DNA from: DUQW01 sp050953825
Lineage (GTDB): Bacteria > Bacillota_I > Bacilli_A > Acholeplasmatales > Acholeplasmataceae
DNA: 64,000 nucleotides
Direction of reading: 5' to 3'
NCBI GenBank assembly: GCA_050953825.1
Contig: JBMNNF010000013.1
Span: 62,001-126,000 of the forward strand
Below the pieces are notes generated by a model. It ran no database searches. It worked only from the letters and a program-made list of their open reading frames with translations, and was not told the origin of the DNA. Positions 58,489 through 64,000 of the stretch are shown piece after piece; the stretch's first letter is position 1, and each line of letters starts with the position of its first letter. Both the position numbers and the translations under genes were made by a program.

Positions 58489-60367
58489 TTTTTCTACCTA
58501 ATGTTTCTAAATATATTGTTAGAATTTGGATATCTGATGGATTTACTCCAATAATTCTTGAGGCTTGACCGATTGTTAATGGTGAAACTTTTATTAGTTT
58601 TTCTCTAGCCTCAAAACTAATATTTGGTATTTCGTAATAATTGATGGTTGCTGGGATTTTTTTATTTTCTAACCGACTAAGTTTATCGGCTTCTTTATAT
58701 GCTTTTTCAATATATCCTGAATATTTTATTTGTAGTAGAACTTGCTCAAAGACATCTATACTATATTCTTTTTCAACAAATGGTAATAGTTCATTAACTT
58801 TGATTTCTGGACGTTTAGCTAAATCCATTAGTGAAATTCCTTCTTGAAGTGGCGATGAATTAAACAGTTGTAAATAATCGTTTAATATTATTTCTTTGCC
58901 GGTGTGATTAACTATTGTATTTGGAGTAACTCTTGTGGTTTTGAAAAAATCAGCTAATTCTTCAATACTTTCTTTTTTATTAAGAAACTTTTTATATTCG
59001 CTAGTTGGCAACAAACCAACTTGGTGTCCATATTCGCTTAATCTTAAATCAGCATTATCGCTTCTTAAAAGTAAGCGGTGTTCAGCTCTAGATGTTAATA
59101 ATCGATATGGTTCTTTAGTTCCTTTGGTTACTAAATCGTCAATTAGAACACCAATGTAAGCTTCACTTCTCTTTAAAATAAACGGTTCTTTTCCATCTAT
59201 TTTTAATGTTGCATTAATCCCTGCCATTAAACCTTGGGCTGCGGCTTCCTCATAGCCACTAGTCCCATTAATTTGCCCGGCGGTATATAAGTTTTTTATT
59301 TTTTTAGTTTCAAGTGTTGGATATAATTCTAATGGATTAATCCCATCATATTCAATAGCGTAACCATATCTAATAATTTTGGCTTTTTCTAATCCTTTTA
59401 CACTTGAGACTATTTTTCTTTGAACGTCTCTAGGAAGACTAGTTGACAATCCTTGAATATAAATGCTGTGCCCATTTAAAGTTTCAGGTTCAACAAATAC
59501 TTGGTGTCGCCCTTTATCACTAAATCTGACAACTTTATCTTCAATTGATGGACAGTATCTTGGACCAACACCAACATCTTCTCTTGTATACATCGGAGAA
59601 CGATCGAGATTATCATTAATTATTTGGTGAGTGTTTAAATTAGTATGAGTTAAATGACAATCAACTTGTTGTTTTATTTCTTCATTTTCAGGATAAAAAC
59701 TAAATGATAAAAACTCTTTATCTCCAGGTTGCAAAATCATATTCGAATAATCTATCGTTCTACCATCAATTCTTGGTGGCGTTCCCGTTTTTAATCTAGT
59801 CATTTCAAAACCTAATTTAGCTAATTGTTTGCTGATTGCTTTAGTTGTTTTAGCACCGTCAGGTCCAACGCTAACTCTTTCTTCACCAATTAAAATTTCA
59901 CTATTTAAATAAGTTCCGGTTGTTAAAATAATAGTTTTACCATATACTTTAGTATGATCATCTAATACTACACCCTTACAAACATCATTTTCAATGATTA
60001 ACTCATTAGCCGTTTTTTCAATAATTGTTAAATTAGGGGCGTTTAATAAAACTTCTTTAGTAAATCTTGGATATTCTTTTTTATCTAATTGAGCTCTTAA
60101 GGCCCTAACTGCTGGTCCTTTTGAATAATTTAATAATTTAATTTGAATTAACGTCGCGTCAGTAGTTTTAGCCATTTGACCTCCTAGAGCGTCAATTTCT
60201 CTAACTAAAACTCCTTTTGCTGGTCCACCAATTGACGGATTGCATGGTAAAGTAGCAACATGATTTAAGTCGCTCGTAATTAATACTGTCTTTTTTCCAA
60301 TTTTGGCCATAGCTAAAGCAGCCTCTACACCGGCATGGCCTCCACCAATTACTATACCATCAAACAT
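58478..60367 (-). CDS. mnmG: tRNA uridine-34 carboxymethylaminomethyl synthesis protein MnmG
   Basis: 629 aa, usual length. FAD enzyme that with MnmE modifies wobble U34 of tRNAs such as Glu, Gly and Pro read above. FAD-binding GGGHAGVEAALA at 8-19, CNPSIGGPAKG, DGRTIDYSNMI, the NGTSGYEEAAAQGL block and a helical C-terminal tRNA-binding domain. It ends in rsmG and begins 17 bp after transketolase. Confidence 0.96.
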   Translation of the reverse strand: MFDGIVIGGGHAGVEAALAMAKIGKKTVLITSDLNHVATLPCNPSIGGPAKGVLVREIDALGGQMAKTTDATLIQIKLLNYSKGPAVRALRAQLDKKEYPRFTKEVLLNAPNLTIIEKTANELIIENDVCKGVVLDDHTKVYGKTIILTTGTYLNSEILIGEERVSVGPDGAKTTKAISKQLAKLGFEMTRLKTGTPPRIDGRTIDYSNMILQPGDKEFLSFSFYPENEEIKQQVDCHLTHTNLNTHQIINDNLDRSPMYTREDVGVGPRYCPSIEDKVVRFSDKGRHQVFVEPETLNGHSIYIQGLSTSLPRDVQRKIVSSVKGLEKAKIIRYGYAIEYDGINPLELYPTLETKKIKNLYTAGQINGTSGYEEAAAQGLMAGINATLKIDGKEPFILKRSEAYIGVLIDDLVTKGTKEPYRLLTSRAEHRLLLRSDNADLRLSEYGHQVGLLPTSEYKKFLNKKESIEELADFFKTTRVTPNTIVNHTGKEIILNDYLQLFNSSPLQEGISLMDLAKRPEIKVNELLPFVEKEYSIDVFEQVLLQIKYSGYIEKAYKEADKLSRLENKKIPATINYYEIPNISFEAREKLIKVSPLTIGQASRIIGVNPSDIQILTIYLETLGRKNEF

Positions 60368-60384
60368 TTATCTAATTTTTCCTT

Positions 60385-62340
60385 TTATTTTATTAATTTT
60401 AGGAATCTTTTTACTACTTCAGGAGCAGTAAACTTAAAGTGTTCCATCGCTTGTCCGCCTGGACAACTAACACCAAATTGATCAATTCCCATAACGTGTG
60501 GTGTAAATTGATACCAACTCATTGTACTACCCGCTTCAATTGCTAGTGTCGGAACATTAGGCAATACTTCATCTTGATAACCTTTTGGTTTCTTGGCAAA
60601 TAAGAAATGACTTGGCATACTAACAACTCTAACATCTACACCCTTCTTCAAAAGTAACGCTTGAGCTTCAACTGCTAATCCAACTTCACTGCCTGCAGCT
60701 AATAAAACTCCATCTAATCTATCTTTTTCTGGTGATACTACATATGCACCTTTTTTAACGCCTTCTAATGAAGTGTTTACTAAATTTGTTACATTTTGTC
60801 TAGTTAAAACTAAAACTGTAGGAACACTTTCAGATTCGATTGCTATCTTCCAACTAGCAATCGTTTCATTGGCGTCAGCTGGTCTTAATACATTTAAATT
60901 AGGAATCGCTCTTAATCCTGCAAGTTGCTCAATTGGTTGGTGAGTTGGACCATCTTCACCAACAGCAACAGTATCATGAGTAAAGACATATGTTACCGGA
61001 AGTCCCATTAAGGCACTTAATCTAATTGATGGTTTGCAATAATCACTAAAGACAAAGAACGCTCCTGCAAACACTTTCAATCCACCATGTAAGGCGATAC
61101 CATTATTGATGGCGGCCATCGCGTGTTCTCTGACACCATAGTTGATATTTCTACCTAAACGATTATCTTTAGTAAAATCACCGTCAGCACCTTTAGCTTT
61201 AGTTGATCCTGTTAAATCAGCAGATCCACCAATGATGTTTTTATATTCTTTTTGTAATTGATTTAAGACAATTCCACTGACATTTCTAGTTGCATCTTTC
61301 GATTTAGTAATTAATTTTTGATATTTTTTATAATTAAGTTTAACTTCACCACTCATAAACATCATTAATTCTTGATGTTCATTCGGATATTCTCTAGCAT
61401 AATCTTCTAACAAATTATTATGTGCTTGATTTAAGATTCGACCGCGACTTAAAACATTCTTTTTAAATATTTCATAAACATGTGTTGGTATTTCAAATGG
61501 AGCATATTCCCACCCTAACTTTTCAGCTGCATATTCTCTTTCTTTATCACCAATAGGTGATCCATGGGTTTTACTAGTACCTTGATATGAAACACCGTGA
61601 CCAATTACGGTTTTTACTTCAATTAAGGATGGTTTATCCAAATTAGCTTTAGCTTTCATTATAGCTTGGTGAATAATTTCTAAGTTTTCGCCATCTTCAA
61701 CTAATTGATAATGCCAATTCATCGCTTGGAATTTTTCAGCGATATTATCACTAGTAGCTAAACTAGTTGGTCCATCTAATTGAATATCGTTAGAATCAAA
61801 TAAAACGATTAGCTTATTTAACCTCAAATGACCAGCTAAACTACAAGCTTCTAAAGCAACACCTTCTTGTAAATCTCCATCACCACATAATACATATGTA
61901 TAATGATTTACGACATCAAAGTTTGGTTTATTAAATCTTGCAGCTAAATGACTTTCAGCAATTGCCATACCTACCGCATTAGAAATACCTTGTCCTAGTG
62001 GACCAGAAGTAGTTTCAACTCCGTCAGTATGACCATACTCAGGATGACCTGGAGTATTTCCAATTTGTCTAAAATTTTTTAAATCATCAAGTGAAATATT
62101 AAAGCCTGATAAATGATTAAGTGCATATAATAATCCGGAACCATGTCCTGCAGATAGAACAAAACGGTCTCTATCCATCCATTTACTATTTTTAGGATTA
62201 ATTTTTAATTCATTAATAAATAATGAATAAGCCATAGGTGCCGCTCCCAATACTATACCTGGATGACCGCTATTAGCTTTGTTAATGGCATCTACTCCTA
62301 AAAATCTAACTGCATTGACTCCGTCTTTGTGATTAAGCAT
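60385..62340 (-). CDS. tkt: Transketolase
   Basis: 651 aa. Thiamine-diphosphate enzyme of the pentose phosphate pathway. Start MLNHKDGVNAVRFLGVDAI; TPP domain CGDGDLQEGVALEACSLAGH ending in a Ser-Asn-Asp loop; pyrimidine domain NYGVREHAMAAINNGIALHGG; C-terminal domain. ATG at 62340 follows AAGGAAG; the frame extends to 62382 but would overlap more of the upstream gene. The overlap of 8 bp indicates coupling. Confidence 0.95.
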   Translation of the reverse strand: MLNHKDGVNAVRFLGVDAINKANSGHPGIVLGAAPMAYSLFINELKINPKNSKWMDRDRFVLSAGHGSGLLYALNHLSGFNISLDDLKNFRQIGNTPGHPEYGHTDGVETTSGPLGQGISNAVGMAIAESHLAARFNKPNFDVVNHYTYVLCGDGDLQEGVALEACSLAGHLRLNKLIVLFDSNDIQLDGPTSLATSDNIAEKFQAMNWHYQLVEDGENLEIIHQAIMKAKANLDKPSLIEVKTVIGHGVSYQGTSKTHGSPIGDKEREYAAEKLGWEYAPFEIPTHVYEIFKKNVLSRGRILNQAHNNLLEDYAREYPNEHQELMMFMSGEVKLNYKKYQKLITKSKDATRNVSGIVLNQLQKEYKNIIGGSADLTGSTKAKGADGDFTKDNRLGRNINYGVREHAMAAINNGIALHGGLKVFAGAFFVFSDYCKPSIRLSALMGLPVTYVFTHDTVAVGEDGPTHQPIEQLAGLRAIPNLNVLRPADANETIASWKIAIESESVPTVLVLTRQNVTNLVNTSLEGVKKGAYVVSPEKDRLDGVLLAAGSEVGLAVEAQALLLKKGVDVRVVSMPSHFLFAKKPKGYQDEVLPNVPTLAIEAGSTMSWYQFTPHVMGIDQFGVSCPGGQAMEHFKFTAPEVVKRFLKLIK

Positions 62341-63013
62341 GTGAATCTTCCTTTTTATTCTCTTCTTCGGTTTCAACTTCATCTACTACATCATCTTCTG
62401 GCGGAACTTCTTCGGTTTTATTTAATTCTTGTTGTTCTTTTTCGTAAGCTAATTCTCTTTCTTTGTTTTTCATTTCTCTAAATTGGACCTGATCGTTTGC
62501 AACTTGTTCATATACTTCTGGTGTCAAATGTTCTTGGATTTCGTTTTGAGTTTTATCATTTTCTTCATCCATTTTCTTTCTAACCACTTTACTTTGGACA
62601 GCATTAACCGCAAAGATTACAACCATCATCCCAATTAAAATATAGATTGCATAATCCGGAAGCAATGTTATTGCTAGTACCGCAACAATTAAATATACCA
62701 CCATTAATGGTAACATCAATGTATATAAAAATTTACGTTGATATTTTGAAATTCGATCAATATAGTTAATCCACATTGCATTTATTGGTTGTTTATAAAA
62801 CTCTTTAATAACTCCGTAATTATAAAATTCTTCATTAACCAAAAATCTAAAGTTTTTGCCGTCAGAGGTCCACATGTTATATCTTCCATCAGCCTCAAAC
62901 ATTTGTTTTTCTTCTTCTGTCATAAAAAATATTTCTAATTTTTTATCACCTATTAATTGAACCTCATTTGGTTCTCTTGTTAATGAATCATATAGTCTTT
63001 TATTTATTTTCAT
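62333..63013 (-). CDS. Two-TM membrane protein with charged tail
   Basis: 226 aa. About 110 soluble N-terminal residues (FFMTEEEKQMFEADGRYN...), two membrane segments (about 93-141), then a highly charged coiled-coil-like tail rich in Glu and Lys. No family recognised. ATG at 63013 follows GAGGTG; GTG 63022 lies on that site. It precedes transketolase with an 8-bp overlap. Confidence 0.72.
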   Translation of the reverse strand: MKINKRLYDSLTREPNEVQLIGDKKLEIFFMTEEEKQMFEADGRYNMWTSDGKNFRFLVNEEFYNYGVIKEFYKQPINAMWINYIDRISKYQRKFLYTLMLPLMVVYLIVAVLAITLLPDYAIYILIGMMVVIFAVNAVQSKVVRKKMDEENDKTQNEIQEHLTPEVYEQVANDQVQFREMKNKERELAYEKEQQELNKTEEVPPEDDVVDEVETEEENKKEDSHA

Positions 63014-63101
63014 GTTAATCACCTCTAATTTATATTATAGCATTAAATGAGTCATAAATATTCTGTAAATATTTATATCCGTAAATTTAATTACATCCAT
63101 C

Positions 63102-63129
63102 AAAAAAAGTCTTAACATTTAAGACTTTT
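63102..63129 (-). terminator. Terminator of the SRP RNA gene
   Basis: AAAAGTCTTAA (63105-63115) / TTAAGACTTTT (63119-63129), followed on the minus strand by a T run. Confidence 0.88.
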
Positions 63130-63138
63130 CATAAGTTA

Positions 63139-63244
63139 TTCCTATCTAGCATCGCTATCCACATCCCAACAATGCTTATGGCTGCTTCTGTCACGACCTG
63201 ACCAGGTTTACACGTTGAAATTGAATAGCGATGCCAGATAGGAA
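63139..63244 (-). ncRNA. ffs: Signal recognition particle RNA (small bacterial type)
   Basis: About 105 nt. The ends pair (TTCCTATCTGGCATCGCTAT with ATAGCGATGCTAGATAGGAA) and the apex has GGTCAGGTCGTGACAGAAGCAGCC, the Ffh-binding GTCAGG and AGCAGCC elements. No Alu domain. Confidence 0.9.
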
Positions 63245-63250
63245 CTAAAT

Positions 63251-63697
63251 TTATCTCAATTCTTTGAAGAAATCGCGTAATAATTGAGAACTTTCCTCTT
63301 TCATTATACCAAATTCAACATTAACTTTGTGATTCCATGGTTCTAAGAACAGGTTAACAATACTGCCACAAGCTCCCCCTTTAGGATCAGCTGTAGCAAT
63401 ATATAAATTTTTAATCCGCGCTTGTATAATAGCTCCAGCGCACATTGGACACGGTTCTAGCGTTACGTACATATCACAGTTTTCTAATCGCCAGGTACCT
63501 AGTTTTTGAGATGCTTCTTTAATGGCAATAATTTCTGCATGTAATGTTGAATCTTGTAAAAGTTCTTTTAAATTATGTCCTTTTCCAATAACTTCTTCAT
63601 TTAAAACCACTACAGCACCAATTGGTACTTCACCGATTTGATATGCTTTTTGCGCTTCTTCAAGCGCTAGGCTCATATATTTATTTTTTTGGTTCAT
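63251..63697 (-). CDS. tadA: tRNA-specific adenosine deaminase
   Basis: 148 aa. Converts A34 of tRNA-Arg(ACG), encoded at 31631-31707, to inosine. Zinc site His-Ala-Glu in STLHAEIIAIKEA and PCPMCAGAI. Start at 63697 (MNQKNKYMSLALEEA) fits the family N-terminus; the frame reaches 63760 but runs through the thymidine kinase end. It overlaps that gene by 17 bp. Confidence 0.93.
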   Translation of the reverse strand: MNQKNKYMSLALEEAQKAYQIGEVPIGAVVVLNEEVIGKGHNLKELLQDSTLHAEIIAIKEASQKLGTWRLENCDMYVTLEPCPMCAGAIIQARIKNLYIATADPKGGACGSIVNLFLEPWNHKVNVEFGIMKEESSQLLRDFFKELR

Positions 63698-64000
63698 ATT
63701 TAGGCTTGTTAGGAACTTCGTGAGCATGTCTTGAACGAGCTTCGTAATAATCATGTCCACTAACTAAAATAATTTCCGAGTTATAATCAGCTGGTTTCCC
63801 ATCAACTATTCTTTGAGTTCTTGTTGCTGGTTCACCAGTTTTAACACAAATTGCCGAAAGTTTAGTGACAAATTCGGCTTTAGCTAATAAAAATGGCATT
63901 GGTCCAAATGGTTCACCCCTAAAATTTCGATCTAAACCACCAATGATTACTCTAATACCTTTATCTGCTAAATCGTCAGCAATATCAACAATTTCCATAT
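63681..64000 (-). CDS. tdk: Thymidine kinase, C-terminal part (5' end outside window)
   Basis: Last 105 or so residues of a type II thymidine kinase, which phosphorylates thymidine for salvage. GLDRNFRGEPFGPMPFLLAKAEFVTKLSAIC matches the lasso/substrate region, then EPATRTQRI and the GHDYYEARSR tail. The zinc site looks incomplete: only one Cys (AICVKTGE) where CxxC is usual, and YEARSR lacks the usual Cys. Start and P-loop lie beyond 64000. Confidence 0.9.
   Translation of the reverse strand, partial: MEIVDIADDLADKGIRVIIGGLDRNFRGEPFGPMPFLLAKAEFVTKLSAICVKTGEPATRTQRIVDGKPADYNSEIILVSGHDYYEARSRHAHEVPNKPKYEPKK

Overview
The window comes from a low-GC bacterium of the Bacilli/Mollicutes side of the Firmicutes. 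Coding is strongly A/T-biased, AGGAGG-type ribosome sites are clear, TGA is used as a stop (for example at 2720-2722, 28776-28778 and 31395-31397) and Trp is TGG, so the code is the standard bacterial one and not the Mycoplasma code. A perfect CIRCE element, a small SRP RNA, lipoprotein-anchored surface proteins and mostly minus-strand gene order fit such an organism. Genus is not claimed.

Region 1 (1-18739) is an accessory defence region ending exactly at the 3' end of a tRNA-Cys gene. It looks like an array of payload cassettes, here numbered I-IV from low to high coordinate. I: an MvaI/BcnI-type restriction-modification pair. II: a PD-(D/E)xK-like protein, an 813-aa membrane protein, a two-TM protein and a small nucleotidyltransferase. 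III: an HNH nuclease with a possible modified-base reader domain, then two translationally coupled proteins of unknown function. IV: a Pycsar pair (nucleotide cyclase plus membrane effector) followed by an HNH and an FRG-domain protein. Each cassette has a recurrent minus-strand promoter with a short degenerate motif and a hairpin upstream of it; the promoter is weak in III, and in I the motif is replaced by a different 16-bp pair. II and III, the cassettes next to junctions A and B, end in a shared 207-bp repeat that meets a TGGAG resembling the tRNA-Cys 3' end. One of two identical IS30-family elements lies between the cassette III promoter and its genes.

Region 2 (18868-30089) is mostly housekeeping: a split chromate transporter, a DUF2188 protein, an anchored transglutaminase-like protein, a UPF0316 protein, a NatAB-type ABC exporter, two overlapping mgtE genes, a small unknown gene and a DUF4143 ATPase. 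Region 3 (30199-31807) is a 1.2-kb antitoxin/Fic unit between two perfect 77-bp repeats that carry the 3' end of tRNA-Gly, followed by a Gly-Pro-Arg-Glu tRNA cluster.

Region 4 (31888-39944) holds a DJ-1 family gene, mtnN, a GmrSD-like restriction protein fused to a small acetyltransferase domain, guaA without a glutaminase domain, guaB, and clpB without its N-domain under CIRCE control. The second IS30 copy sits upstream of clpB. Region 5 (41643-52323) encodes cell-surface proteins: an Ig-like anchored protein and a duplicated two-gene lipoprotein unit with Cys-pair repeats and a palindrome over each promoter.

Region 6 (52487-64000) carries an rRNA operon read on the minus strand (16S, tRNA-Ile, tRNA-Ala, 23S, 5S, tRNA-Asn), tRNA-Tyr, rsmG, mnmG, transketolase, a membrane protein, SRP RNA, tadA and the end of a thymidine kinase gene.
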